Source of the DNA: Anadara kagoshimensis
Taxonomy: Eukaryota; Mollusca; Bivalvia; Arcoida; Arcidae
Reading direction: 5' to 3'
Assembly (NCBI GenBank): GCA_021292105.1
Contig: CM037874.1
Location: 13,994,615 to 14,058,614, forward strand
Length of the DNA stretch: 64,000 bases
Positions within the stretch are counted from its first letter, which is position 1. Each line of letters opens with the position of its first letter. Of the stretch, positions 46,101 through 61,100 are shown piece after piece. The notes beneath the pieces were generated by a model. That model made no database searches. It was not told the origin of the DNA and was given only the letters and a program-made list of their open reading frames with translations. A program made the translations under genes and the position numbers.

Positions 46101-49100
46101 TGCATGTCAACGAAATATTGAACCTGTGTATTACACAATAACCTTCAACCGTAATAGTAAATCATGGAGTCACCATCTCAGAAAAGTGTATTTGTTCTGA
46201 AAGCAATGATAAAATTCTATTATATTTGTGTACATTAGATTAATATGATTTAATTTAAAATCATTGTAGGACCATCTATAGCTGCAGCGGAATCGACAAT
46301 GATATCCAAAACCATTCAGGAAACAACATCAAATGTGTTTTCCAGTCAAGACATCGTGACATCTTTTGGAACTGCAGACACTATGCAAACGTCTTTTACT
46401 TCATTCGAAACAAATATTTACAAAAACAGCTATGATACTTTCGTATCTAGCGCACATATGGCGTCATCGGCTGTTAGCACTGTAACGACGTTGTCAGATA
46501 AATCATATTTACCGACGCTTAAACTGGAAGCAATAGGAGGCAATAAAGACACTTTTGAGATATGTAACCATGCCGGCGTCATGACAACAAACATGGAGGG
46601 GTATATAACGTCTCCTGGATATGGCACAGGATTAAGTTATGATTTAAATTTAAGATGTAAATTAAGATTAACTACAAAATCAGAAAATGTAAGTATTTGC
46701 AGATGTTTTGTTATTTTTGTCATCATATTTATACATCGAAGATGTTGCTTTTTTACAAACAGAATTTGTGACCAAACAAAATACATGTAGTAAACGTTGT
46801 CATTTTTGAGTGTTTCAAAATGAAATGATAAATAAATAAAAGAGTGTTATTATGTTCAAGTTACTTTAGTTCACCAAATTATAAATCACTCTAATTCAAA
46901 CGTGACAGTATAAATATTACTACTGTTTTAAGAAACAGCAACAGAAAGTGGTAAATGTAGCGGGTTTGACTTTTAGTCACGGGTATACGCTATAGTGAAA
47001 ACCTTTGCTAAGTCGCGGGTACATGCGATTCTATGCTGCCTTCAGAGTAGGAAACATGATTGTGATTTACGAATAAAATAATTTTATACGATCTGTTATC
47101 TCTGTATTTTCAGCGAATTAAATTAACCTTCATAACATTTGATTTGGAACCGCATCCTCTATGCAAATACGACAACTTGTCATTATACAACAGCATGGAT
47201 GCATCAGGACAACCAGCAATAACACTTTGTGGAAAGAAATCAGCTGGTAGTTTTGAATCAACTAGTGCCTCTATTGTATTAGAATTCGTATCGGATCACA
47301 TAATATCAAGAAAAGGATTTAAATTACAGTTTCAAGTTTTAAAAGGTAGGAACGAATATTTTTAATGAAATTCAGAAAATTATAAAAATTATAAGAGTTT
47401 TTAAGGTGCTATGTAACTTTTATATATTGCTGTTTTTAAAAAAAAAACACGATTTGCATTTGAAATAATGGTCTTGGGTTACAAGATGTAAAAAGTAAAA
47501 ACTATTTCTTTGTAATAAACTTAACAAAATGATGAAACTTTAAGATGTTATGTAACTTCTAAATGTGTTGCTGTTTTTAAAACTTAATTTGCATTTAAAA
47601 TAATAGTATTGGGTTACTTGAGATCCTTGAGATGTGTGTACAAAAGGGAAGTTATGTAAGTAAACACAAAAAAGATTTATGTGTCTTTTGTTTTTGTGCT
47701 ATTCATATTTTTTTGGAAATTCTAATGTGATTTAGTATAGATACAAGATGTCAAGATTTTGTTTCGAAACTCAATTTGCATATAATGACAATTATTCTTA
47801 ACAAACATGGCCATTAATATTCGCGACAGTGAACACATTATGTGTCTGTTATGTAATAATTATGTAATAAGTTTATATATTTTGTAAATAGCTGTGCCTC
47901 TCCTTTCAAAACAAAAATTTCCATTTGAAAAGAACATGATGTAGCGTAATCTGGCTAAATTAATATCTTTAGTGCGTTTTTGAAATATTTTCTTCAAAAA
48001 ATAAAAAAGAAGACTTGTCATAAGTGCATAAATGCGAAACTAAATAATCCGACAAAAGTAAATGTAACAAAATGCTCCCTCATCCCAACTTTAGTGATGG
48101 ATTTGGTTCATTATTTCAATGAGCCAAAGGCTCAAGGGTTCCACTTCATACTTTCTTGTCTAACTATGAAATATCTTGGTTTAAAAACTAAAACTTTCTG
48201 ATATTAATAGTTTTAAACATCATTTGGTGCGAGAAGCCCCTGTGTCCTCTGCTTTTAATTCATGTGTTACTATTTGAGAAACTTGAAAACAACCAGCTAG
48301 TTCTAAGTAATTACATTTTTAGTTTCTTTATCGAACATTTGTTCAGAACATTCTCTTGCTAACGTTTTATTGAGCAATATATGATTTCCAGAAATGTGTC
48401 TGAAAAAATAAACATACGTTGTATTATTAATAATAATAGTTGCAACCATCTACAACTGTATATCTGTGTTTTTCCAAATCCATTTTGTATTTTTTTATTT
48501 TAACAGGTGCATTTTATTCTACAACACAACTTGAGTCTGTACAACCATACCAATCTAGTCATGAAGAGATCATATCATCTGAAGTAGGATCGTATAGTTA
48601 CTCAAGGACATCAACGTCTCAATTTTCTGAACCCAACACAGTTTTATCACCAGTAGTTACACAAACACACTCCGACTCATTTTTGTCGACAAGTGTTCCT
48701 TCATTTAATGGTTTCTCGGCATCGACAATAGTCCAAACAGATATTAACATTTCTCCAACTTCTGCATCACCTTCATCAATTGGCGCATCCATATCAGCAG
48801 GCGATCAGAGTACACCTATTTCCACTACTTCAAGTTCTAAGTCATCAACAAGTGCCGAAATAACACCAATGTTGTTACTCGAATCGGGCGGAATTAAAGG
48901 TCAGACATTTGACATATGTAACTTAACCGGAACCACTGTTACCGGAACTGGAGGTTATATTACATCACCGGGATTTGTAGATGGATTAAACTATGGGTTA
49001 AATTTGAAGTGCAAACTTCTTTTGAAATCAAAACATGGTTATGTGAGTATAGTAATATTTAGATAATTAATGTATTGAAAAACCTTTGTATTAACCTTTT

Positions 49101-52100
49101 ATTGTTTAATATCCTACTAATAATAAATTGTTTACATGGTGCATTCCTTACTAGGTAAATAGGAGACTTTCTAACCCCAACATCGCTCAATTTCTTCTTC
49201 GCCTAAAGTGTTATGTGTGTAGACAATTCAAGGCTTCTTACTTTCGAGATTAAACTAGATTTTTCAGTTTTTTAATATGCTTTTGGGATTGTGACGCTCG
49301 GAATGTTTGTGTTTGATACTAAAGCAGGAAAACATATTTCACGCTGAAATTAGGAAATAGCAACTCTCCCAACTTAAAAATTTGCTTATAAATAGAGTTT
49401 CAACATGAAAATTGTTTATTTTGCATACATTTATTTACGGATAAGACAATTCTTTGTAAGTGCAGTGCAGTACAGTAATTGGGGTTATCTTTTTTATCAC
49501 CTATGGATACCATTGTTGCTTTAAATCAACACATACCTATCCATGTTCAATCGAATCTCAGTATATGTTTATTGTGTCTTGTATTCTAATGCTGTTTATT
49601 TGTTGTTTCACAGGATTGATTGTATCGCCATAACAAGTATATTTTAGCTGAAAATCTATGTCATTATATATTTTAGAGAATTAGACTGAAATTTACCCAT
49701 TTTGATATAGAGTACCATTCATCTTGTGCCTATGACAGCTTCTCTGTATATGATGGAATGACAACTTCTAGTCTGTTACTGAAATCATGTGGAAATCAAC
49801 TACCTGGTATTGTCAATTCCACAGGATCAATTATTATGATTCAATTTACTTCAGATTTCATCATTACTCGTAAAGGATTCAAGTTAAAATTTGAAACGGT
49901 ATATGGTAAGTTGGTGATTGTGATTGTATGTTTACATTGTAAATTATAATTGTTGTTATTTTTCAAGCAGAAACCTGATGTTGAGCCACATTTTGAGCAC
50001 GAATACCGCTTTTAATTTTCTTTTGCAAATACATTTTTAATTGCTTCTCATAATACTTTGGCAAGCTAGAGCTATGACCTAGTTGGTTTTCCTTCTGCTA
50101 GTATTTGTTACACGTTCTTGTATGTCTATATATATTTATTAGTACGTGTGTTATTTCGACAAAACCCGTTATATCCTGTTTTAGCTACAGCTGCCTAAAA
50201 TTGAGACGGGCACAATCTCACATGATTTGATTTTTCTAGTATCAGGTATTGTTTATTTTCAGGATTTAATCCAAAACTCCCTCCAATAGAACGTTTAGTT
50301 GATGATTTCACTGATGACTTCAAATCAACTAGTGTCGATCTCATACCTTCAACAACTGTCTCTAATACTATTCACAATTCGCAGATGATGTCTGAAAGTG
50401 CGACTCCATATCTACAGAGCTCAAGTATCATTACCACAAATATAATACCAGAATCATTCATTGACTATGGTAGTCTACAGCAAAATGAAATAATAACCCC
50501 ATCTATCTCAAATAATATGTCACCCATACAGTCAGAATTATTTTCGTCAGGATCAGCGGAATATTCCGATATGCATTTACAATCTAGTCTATCAGAAGAA
50601 AACAATCAGATCATCTATATGTGTTCAGACAATCAAAATCTCAATATCAACAACAAAATGAATGTGTTCTCTCCAAAATATGACGAAGATCCAGTTTATC
50701 CTTTAAATGTGGAATGTTATTTACAAGTTAAGAGTAGTAGAGGCAAGGTAAGTTTTAATAAGTTTTACTTTCTAATTAGTAAACAGTATACCTTTAAAAT
50801 TACAATTGTCTCTATTTTGTATTCAATTATGAAGTTAATTCGACGGATATATTGAGTTTTTTTCAGTTAAAGCAAGATAATCATGGTTGGCATTTGGCAT
50901 ATGTACTTCTTAATCATTGGTGAATATACACTAATTTCTATGGCCGAAATATTGGTTGCCTGTGCAAACCTTTTGGTAAACCAAGTCTTTTTAATGAAGT
51001 CTGTAATTATTAAGAAATTAGTGTGATGTAGTATTAAAATGCTGATCATAATAACATTGCGATTAAATTTCATTCTGTCTGAATATATTGAAAAACACAA
51101 GATACAGACTTGAGTCAAACCATATTAATCGATTAGGGAAATATTATATATGTCGAGAAAAATATTCAAGACATTTATGAAAAAATATCTATAATGTTCT
51201 TTATTCATCTACACCATGAAGTTGAAACCGGCAATAGAAATACACAATCTGCAATCATTTTTTCGCATGCTCTTTGTCGTTACGTTTTTGGGCTTTTGCT
51301 TTCACTAAATACATGTATTCACTTACCTTGTTTGTTTTCAGTCTTTAAAAATTCACGTAGTAGATTTCCAACTAGAGAATCATCCAAAATGCAAATTTGA
51401 CAAACTTACAATTTTTGACGGGAATAATGAATCGGCAGATGTTATTGCAAACATATGCGGAGAGAAGTCCCAGGACACTTATATTACTACTGGTCCTGAA
51501 GTTTATCTTAAGTTCGTTTCTGATGCTGTTGTGGCAGGTCGAGGATTCCATTTATCAATAAACGAAGGTAAAAATACATTTTTTTGACCAGATATTACAG
51601 TCAAACCTGTCTATAAAGGCCACCAAAGTGAACCAGTAAAAGTGGCCTTTTATACAGGTTTAAATTATATTAATAAAAAAACACTTTGGAAAAAACTGTA
51701 TTGGCCTTTATAAGCAGTTTGCCCTTATACAGAGGTGGTCTTTAAGGCAGGTTGGACTGTACTTACATATAGGATCTATAATATATTATCCCTTTTAGTA
51801 AATTTTTCGTTTAGTGAAATAAGATACATTTTTAAATTATCATATGTGAATCAAATTCAGAAATAATTTTGGATCTGTATCGTTCTAGCCATATTTGAAT
51901 ATCGAAATGTCAATATAGCCGATGTCTGTGCAAATATTTTTTATTTTATTTTCAATGTTTCCATTTTGCTTCCTGACTTCTGAAGTCATGCGTATGTTGG
52001 CATGCGTTCTTCCTTGTGTTTGGATATTGCAAATAAATAAATATTATTCAGCATTAGATTATCATTTCATGCTTTTGTTTTATTGACAGATAAAGTAAGT

Positions 52101-55100
52101 ATCCCTTACCTAATTGTCTTTAGGTAAATCAAATGATCATTTAACTATTTTCTATCATATGATGCTTGTCTCAATGTTGGAGTATTGAAATTGTTGTTAT
52201 GTTTTATGCGTTTTGTTATTATTTAATTAGTTGCTTATACTGTTTGTTTGACTATCTGATTAACAAAACATTCTTTTGCATGTCCGTTTATCTATGTTAC
52301 TTCGTTGCAGTTGATTCCATCATAGAGACTACGCATTCTCTCGAATCATCTCCAACAACAATTGATGCTACACAAATAACGGCGCAGCATTCATATACTT
52401 CATCGTTTGTCCATGACAATAACTATCAAAAATGGTCTATAAATGGAAAATTAGAAACCGAATCTCCATCTACACATGAGATAGATTTAGTAGTTCCTAC
52501 TTCAGTTTTAATAACAACGCATAAATTTGTTGATGCATATCCGTCAGTTAAGTATGATTATAAACCAACAAGTGCTTTCGGCAGCATAAGATCCTCATTA
52601 TCTACAACCAGCATAACACCAAATACGCCTTATACAATCAACAAGTTACCATTAGAGTGCAATGGCGTAGTTTTGACCTTCACCTCACCATCTGGCGTTG
52701 TCATGTCACCAGGGTTTGAAGAAGGAGCGCCATACCCGAGGGATGCAACATGTAGTTGGGTAATTGTGGCACAGAAATACCAGGTAATTTATTTTTATTT
52801 TTCAATTTAACTTCTTCATGTCTCCTGTGATTCATCTTTTAACTATTAAAAACTTTTACGACATATAACACAACGCATACAAATCTTCCAAAGATAACCG
52901 CGTATATCAAAACCATTAGTATTCCTCTTACGCTAAATTCAATAGGGGGTATCAATTAAAGAAACATTACTGGTTAACTAATCAAAACACATATAACATC
53001 CAAAATATTTCAGAAGTGCGTATTTTCGTGTGTTTAAATCCCACAATTCGTTCTCCCCATTTCAGTTTTCGAATATTCAGACAATGACTTTAATATATTT
53101 AATGAGCAATAAACTTTACCGACATTGCAATATATACTAGCAATGACCTGCATTCGTTTTTACTCTTCATTGATAATCAGAAATCAATCGCCCATATACA
53201 TAGTAATGAAGTATGCCGAATATGCAGACAGTGACAATGTTTTGGTGTATATTTCAGACAATCATTCTTAAATTTGAAGATTTTGCTCTTGAATCACATG
53301 AGCAGTGTTTATGGGACAAAGTTGCAATACATGATGGTAGTTCTGTAAACAGTCCTTTGATTGGTTCATTTTGTGGTGATGATCTGCCACATCCAATAAT
53401 TTCAACTGGAGAGACTTTATACATAAGACTTGAAACAGACCGTATGGTTGAATATCGAGGGTTTAAAGCCAATTACACTGTCAAGAGTAAAACACGTAAG
53501 TATGTTGTTGTTGGTCCATTTTCTCCAAATGTACAACGAAGCAGGCCGCATGCAAATAAATTGTTGACTCAGGGGTATTGCAAACCTAGGCTTATCAAGG
53601 CCCTCAAAACGTTTTATGGCCGTCATCACAGTATTGTTGTTAAGTTTGATGTCTCTGTGTCCAGGATTGCCCTGGATATATTTAACGACCCATAGTTCTA
53701 TGTTCCTGTCAAACAATTTTGATTACACACGTGGCGGGTTTAGCTAGCGAAACAGGAGATGCTTACCCTTCCAGAACACCGACCTCATTTCCCTGGTGAC
53801 GTTCACGTGTCTGACCTAAACTTGTCAGTTCCAAAGTTTTTACTTTGCTTCTGGATTGTGATTCGGACATGGATAAGAACTTTTTGTTTTTGATTATATA
53901 TTTATCTTTTATTTCAGTCTTAAACCAGGTACCAGTTTATGATTAGCTATATAGTTAAAAAAATCTATCGCCGAGTATAACCGTAATTTATTTTTCACTT
54001 AGATATCTCAAAGGTATTGTGAAAACTAAAAAGGAACAAATTTATACGTCAATAGTAAAGGCCTCCTTTGAATGTTTTAACTAAATTGAAATATAAAAGT
54101 GTGAAGTTAACAAAAAAAAAAAATTAGAAAATAAGTTGCTTGGCATTAGCATAAAAACAATCGCAATGCGAAACAGAGAAAGGTATAAGGTAAATAAATT
54201 CTTATATCACTTATAATGATAGTCACAGTTGAAAAAAAACATTGAAGTACCATGTACTAACAGTCCTGTGATTGCAAACTTTTCTTCCTACGCGTGATGC
54301 CTTTTTAACAAATCATCAAAACATCAAATTTTATTTGAAAAAAGATAACATATGTTTTACTATTCTTTATAACATTCGTTGTTATTCCAGCATCAACGTG
54401 TATATTCGGACAAATGACATGCAACGATGGTCATTGTATACCAGAGGAATGGGCATGTGATGGAGAAAAAGATTGTCAAGACGGAGAAGATGAAAAATCC
54501 TGCGGTATGTGACTGAATCCAGTTTTGTACAATTAAGTTTTGTTCCTTTATGATTACTTTCGCCCATTATTTCAAAAACTAAATTTATTTGATATTTTTC
54601 GAACCAATATTATCCTTTTGTGCCAACATAAATTATTTGCAAACCTCCGACATTTCTTTAAAATGGTATATTTAATTGAAAGAGGGAAACACTTTGCATA
54701 AAAGCACATATACAGATACTGTGTACGTTCTTGTTTTAAAAATGAAAATATGCGGTTGCATTTAAAAAACGGTAATCTAGCTATTTTATATATAGACATG
54801 GCATTACGATTTGTTGATGTTAAAGTTCTATTACCTTTCCAGTAATGGCAGCCCAAATAGATAATAGATAAATCCATAACAGAATAATGGGTAATTTTAT
54901 ATTTTTGTGTATAAACGCGTGATCATTAATAATTATTCTGCATGGTTGCATTTTTTGTCACTGTTTAATTTTTATGTATAGATAATTGTTAACATGATGC
55001 TTGACATTCAGACTCAATTATTGTTACATTTCGATGGTGTTGTTATTGTGCATTTACACTTGTTCATCATCTTCATCTTTAGTTTTGTTGTTGACTGTTG

Positions 55101-58100
55101 TAATACTACTTAGTACGTTATTTTAATAAACAATAATTTGGATATGTTGAAATGCCTTCTTGTAGTCTATGATGTACTCTTTAATGATCAAAACTCAAGT
55201 TGCTTTTTATGACATATTACATGTTAAGAAAGTTAAACGACCGTAAAGAAATGTACTATTTATACAACTTCCTATTTGTTTGTTTTTACTACGCGCTTAT
55301 CATGAAAAAATGCAGTAGAAAAATGCCATGCGTTTTTTGTTTTTTAAGTTTTTTTTTGTTTCCGATGGTTCTTCTTGTTCCGGTACTGTATCCTCTATAG
55401 ATCAACTGTCGCCGTGAAATAATAACTTTAAAAACATTTTTCTGGATGAAACATGTTGTTAAGCCGATTTTATTTCGGTTATATCTAATAAATATTGTTA
55501 CTTCAAGCATGGACTTTTTTAAAACAATTGCTTTATAAAACATAATTTGATAATTTATTCAACAGTCCACAAGAAGTGCAATGTCAACACTTTGAAAGTG
55601 ACCTGTGTTGGTCGTTTCTTAAAAGTTGATTCTGCCTGAACATAAAATCGTTTCTTATATTTTTTAAGGGCATGTATAATGTGGAATGATAAATTTTCTT
55701 ATTAATAATTTGTTAAATACCATAAAACACGCCATAAAACGAAACAGTTCCTAAACTCCATAAAAATCCATACAAGGAAAGATATATAGCAGGCTCATCT
55801 AAATGTACTACTAAATCATTATCGGTAACTCTAACACAGATTTTGACAATCGTCAAAGATGGTCTTCAGTCTTATTCAGAAAAAGTATATTCTACATCTG
55901 GAATCAACCAAATGTGATTCTCAAAAAGTCTAAAGAATTACTTTAAATCTTGCTTCTAATACTTTATCTCATGTAAAAAGTATAAAAACATTTGATTTTT
56001 CTACACTATACACCACAATCCCTCATTCTAAATTGAAAGAACGTCTTAAAGAAATTATTCACTTGTCTTTCTTCTACAAAAACGGTAAGCCAAGATACAA
56101 ATATCTGGTGCTGAACAGGGATTCTGGTTATTTTGTCAAGCACCATACGGATTCCAAACAAAAATATACTGAAGATACCATCGACAAAATGTTGGAGTTT
56201 TTGATAGATAACATATTTGTTGTGTTTGGTAATATAGTTTTTCAGCAAACAATCGGTATACCAATGGGTACAAACTGTGCACCATTGCTTGCTGATTTGT
56301 TTTTTTATTCTTATGAAGCAAAATTTATGCAGAACCTTGTTAAATCTGGAGAGAAAACTGTCGCCAAATCATTCGACTCAACATACAGATATATAGATGG
56401 CGTTCTGTCTCTTAACAATCCTAAATTTTGAGAATGTAAATGCCATCTATCCTAGTGAGCTTGAAATAAAACACACGACTGATTCCTCGAGTTCTGCTTC
56501 ATATTTAGACTTATACCTGAATTATGACGCACAGGAAAGGCTACATTTGAAACTTTATGACAAACGTGATGACTTCAATTTTTCTATTGTCAACTTTCCT
56601 TTTTTATGCAGCAATATACCTGCTTCTCCTGCTTATGGTGTATTTGTTTCCCAATTAATACCCTATGGTAGAGCTTGTTCCCACTACGGGGACTTTGTAC
56701 AACGAAATAGGCTGTTTGCAAATAAATTGTTGACTCAAGGATATTGCAAGCCTAGTCTTATCAAGTCCCTCAAAAAGTTTTATGGCCGTCATCACAGTAT
56801 TGTTGATAAGTTTGATGTCTCTGTGTCCAGGATTGCCTTGGATATATTTGACGTCTCACAGTTCCATGTTCCTTTCACACAATTTTGATTACACACGTGG
56901 CGGGTGTAGCTAGCTAAACAGGAGGTGCTTACCCTTCCGGAGCACCCGGCCTCACTTCCCTGGTGGAAGTTCACGTGTCTAACCTAACTTGTCAGTTCCA
57001 AAGTTTTTACTTTGCTTCTGGATTGTGATTCGGAAATGGATTAGTATGTTTGTTTTTGATTGTATTTGTATCCAAAAGCACGTTAAAGTTCACAATGAAA
57101 GAAGGTAATGTAGCAATCAATGAAATACACAAAATCCAAGCCAAATAAGAAAACAAGACGGTATGGCTTGTTTTGGGACTACAGTTTGTATTACTGTTGG
57201 TTTTGGACTTACACTAGATCAAATATCAATTATATGTTAGTGGTATGCTGTAGTATCAGTAGCATTTATTCCTGTTTATTTGGATAAAGATTTGAAAGAT
57301 CCGACTTATACTATGATAACTTTGGCTTCTACCATACATCGAAGTTTTATCTATCTGATAGTAAACATTTTAAACCATTTTTTAATTTCTCATGCAGGTG
57401 TATGTTCAGTAGACAAATTTAGATGTGGTAATGGTGACTGTATAACCAACATTCTACAATGTAATGGTATTGATGATTGTCCAGACGGATTAGACGAAAT
57501 AGGTTGCTGTAAGTCCATTACAATTGATTAACTATTACACACTGAGAGACATGTTTCTTAACAATACTTTACCTCTTCATTGAAGACAATGCAAATTAAC
57601 AATCAAAATAAAGTAGGCTGCTACTTAAAAGTAAACTAGTGAAATCGTTTTAATGCATTTTTGTAGCAACATAAATGTCAATCTATCCTTTTTGGATCCT
57701 TAAATAAGCATAATAAGATAACAAAAACACAAATAAAAACAATACTCTTGGACTCACCTTGTACCTTCATGCTTTGTGTTCCACATACTTTTCATCCATT
57801 ATTATTTCCACAGCCTAATTGTAATAAATAAATATTAATATTAATATTAATAGTTGATTCAAAGAAAATATAACATGTCAATTAGCAATCGTTCCTTGTA
57901 CATATTTATTTATATTTCAGTAACTATTGACGACAGTGATAGACTGAAGATAATGTATGAACATATTTGGTATCCCGTTTGTGATGATACATGGCAAACA
58001 AGCTTAGGGGATGCGATCTGTCATCATCTCTTGAAAGGGTAAAAATTTATTTTATCTAAACTGCTTTATTTAACATCACCAAGCGTCTTTATAATACTAC

Positions 58101-61100
58101 AAAAATGCTATTACTTATTATTTGATAATTTATCTGAAACGCAGTATCAAAGTTTAATGTCTGCTTTATTTACAAATTGGTTTTATACACTAAGGTGAAT
58201 GAAAACTAGATGAACATCTTCAATCACATTGGAGACAGTAAGCAATTGGCTCCTATTTTAGCCATATTTCTGGTTCAACAAACATTTTTCAGATTTTCTT
58301 TGTGTCTGACTTTCATTACAAGTCAAAAACCTTTTTTCGACAAACGAAAATAGCTGAAGATTATGTTAAAATATACTCCAATAGGTTTTCTTTGTATTAC
58401 AAATAATTACTGTAAAATTGATTTTTCCATTTGCAATTTTAGGGATGCTGCTGACAAGACAACTTCATCGATGTCAAATGCTGTTGTTTTCATGACATTT
58501 CAAGGTGACACCAGCAAACCATACAACAAAATACACAGTCTGTTTAAACCCTCATCATATTGTTCTAGTCAAAATGAAGTGATTTTAAAATGCAAAACCA
58601 AAGGTAATTTCAAATATTTGATTTATTTAACTAAATTGTTCTAACTAAAGCAAAATTATTTAAAATACAATTTCGTTGCCCGCTATTCATTTCAATTTGA
58701 AAAAGATTGATTAAATAATTCAACACTTATGCAAATTTTTCAATTCTTTGGAACCTTTGTGAATGAAATTTGACGATATAGGACTTCTTATGGACTTTTA
58801 ATCATCATTTAACCTGAATGATGTTCCAAGGAAAAAAACACACAGGGTTTGCAACTAAGTCCTAAAGCAAAATGCATGTCAATATATCTCTTACTGTGAG
58901 AAGAAAACTCTAAACATTAAACATAAGGGTTTCAGTGATATGTTCCTTAGTTTAACAATTCGTGAGGCATTCCATAAACTTACACTTAAACATTATACAG
59001 TGTTCTACGCATCAAATAACATATACCAGATTTAAATAAAAAGTATTAGAAAACCGTTTCGGAATACAATTCCTCATCAGCAGTGTTTGGACCAACATCG
59101 TGAAACCAAATGTTTTTGAAGATGTTGAAAATATACCAAAAGCACCAAAAGATATTTTTAAAAAGGTTTTTGACATAATACATTTTTATTTAGATTGCGG
59201 AGAAAGAAGTTCGTCATTGTCTGTCCCATATATAATTGGTGGAAGTAGATCGTATCTTGGACAGTGGCCGTGGGTTGTGGGAATTAAAATTGGTACACGA
59301 TTTGTTTGTGGTGGCAGTCTCATATCTGAACAGTGGGTCGTTACAGCAGCTCATTGCATTGAAAGGTATGTAACTATTTATCATATACAGTCAACTCTTT
59401 CTATAATGGTCAGCTGTTGGAACACTATTAGATCTTTTCTCCCATTGTACGAGTATCAGATGCATGTGCATGTATGTAGTGTACGCTGAAAGTTTTCATA
59501 GAATATTATGAATGTAATGTTGTAAGACATTCTTTATAAAAAATTGTAAATAAATAATTTTAATTTGATATCAATATTTGCATTTGACATAATGAGTTTG
59601 ATTACTTAGTATCTTAAATTTTCTTAAATTTTAATTTGAATCCATAAACAGACATACATTCTATTTACCTATATCCACTACAGGTAAATTTTACCTTGTT
59701 TTCGAAGCAATATAGAGCTCAAAAGTTTCTGTGTTTGATATAATGACGAAGTTAAAAATGTAATTACATGTTAATGGCATCACTTTTGAACTAATTTAGG
59801 TTTGTTATTAACTAAAACAACTTGCGTCAAATTAAGCCCTGGCTGTTATAGACAAGTTAAGGATTACTTTGGGACTAAATTGTAGTGGCCACTAACTACA
59901 TTAGACAAATTACCTCGATGGATTGGTGAAATATGTAGCATCGGACTGGACAACATAAACCACAATAGACAAGATGCAGTTATGGACATGTGTTGTTATA
60001 GGCAGCTTTGACTGTTTGTAATCATATCGATGATTCAGTCTCATTCTCATCGATGAACTTATTATCCTTCATATGTATTAAAGTGGATAATTCTTCTTTT
60101 TTTCGACAAAATACAAATTAAAACTTCAATATAAAAGTAAAAAACATTGAACGTTTCTTTTTTAAAAAGAAAGTAAAGTATCTTAAATAAACAAAGATAT
60201 TAAATGCATGCTTTAGCAATGCTGAAATAATAGACTTGTTCAAAAAACAGGAATAAATCTTGAAGACATGCCATCTTTTAGTAATTTTTTCCCGGTTTTA
60301 GTATTTCAGCATCACCGCACAAGGCTAGAATTTTGATTGGTGCAATATCTAGAGATTCTCCACAACATCAACATTATAGAGCCACAGAAATCGTCATACA
60401 CCCAGATAATGCCTTCATACATAATGCTGATATAGCTTTAATACGGCTTCAGAGACCTGTACACATCACAGACCACGCCAGGCCTATATGTGTGCAGCCA
60501 TCCACACTCAGTATGTCTGTGGATAATGCAGTTTGCTATGTAGCAGGTTGGGGAGTAACAAAAATGTCAGGTATCAATACATATTACTAGTAATCGTATA
60601 CATGTAGTATTATAAAAGTTGCAAGACTGTCTACCGTGTTAAATGACAATCTTTAAAATAATTTGCATACTTGGGTTTTATGTCACAAACAAATATTGAA
60701 ATTTCAAAATTTATTTCAGAAAACGTGTTCAGAAATCAAAAGTGATGGCCAATTAACATTTTAAAATGTATGTGTATTGACTTTTCAATCTTAATTTGAT
60801 TTCCAGTTTTTAACCTTGAATCCGATATTGCTGAACACAACCATTTTGGTTAAAGATAATAAATAAGTGCATTATATAACAACGATCAAGGAAAAGTGAA
60901 TAATCAGACAAACGATGAACAAAATCACACATTTCCCGGTTATGTTAGATTAGAGATACCTTAAAGGCTAAGAATGATGTGCAACGATTATCTTAAAACA
61001 GATTACTTCCGATTATGCAATAAAATAAAATTTAATTCTGAAAACGGCAAAACATTTTCTTTTATTTTCCCTGTATTTTATTGACTGTTGTTTTGTTGGC

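Noticed and set aside
60309..60320. Alternative acceptor TATTTCAG for protease exon 19
   Set aside because: Using it shifts the frame and meets an early TAG; the acceptor before 60302 keeps the trypsin domain open.
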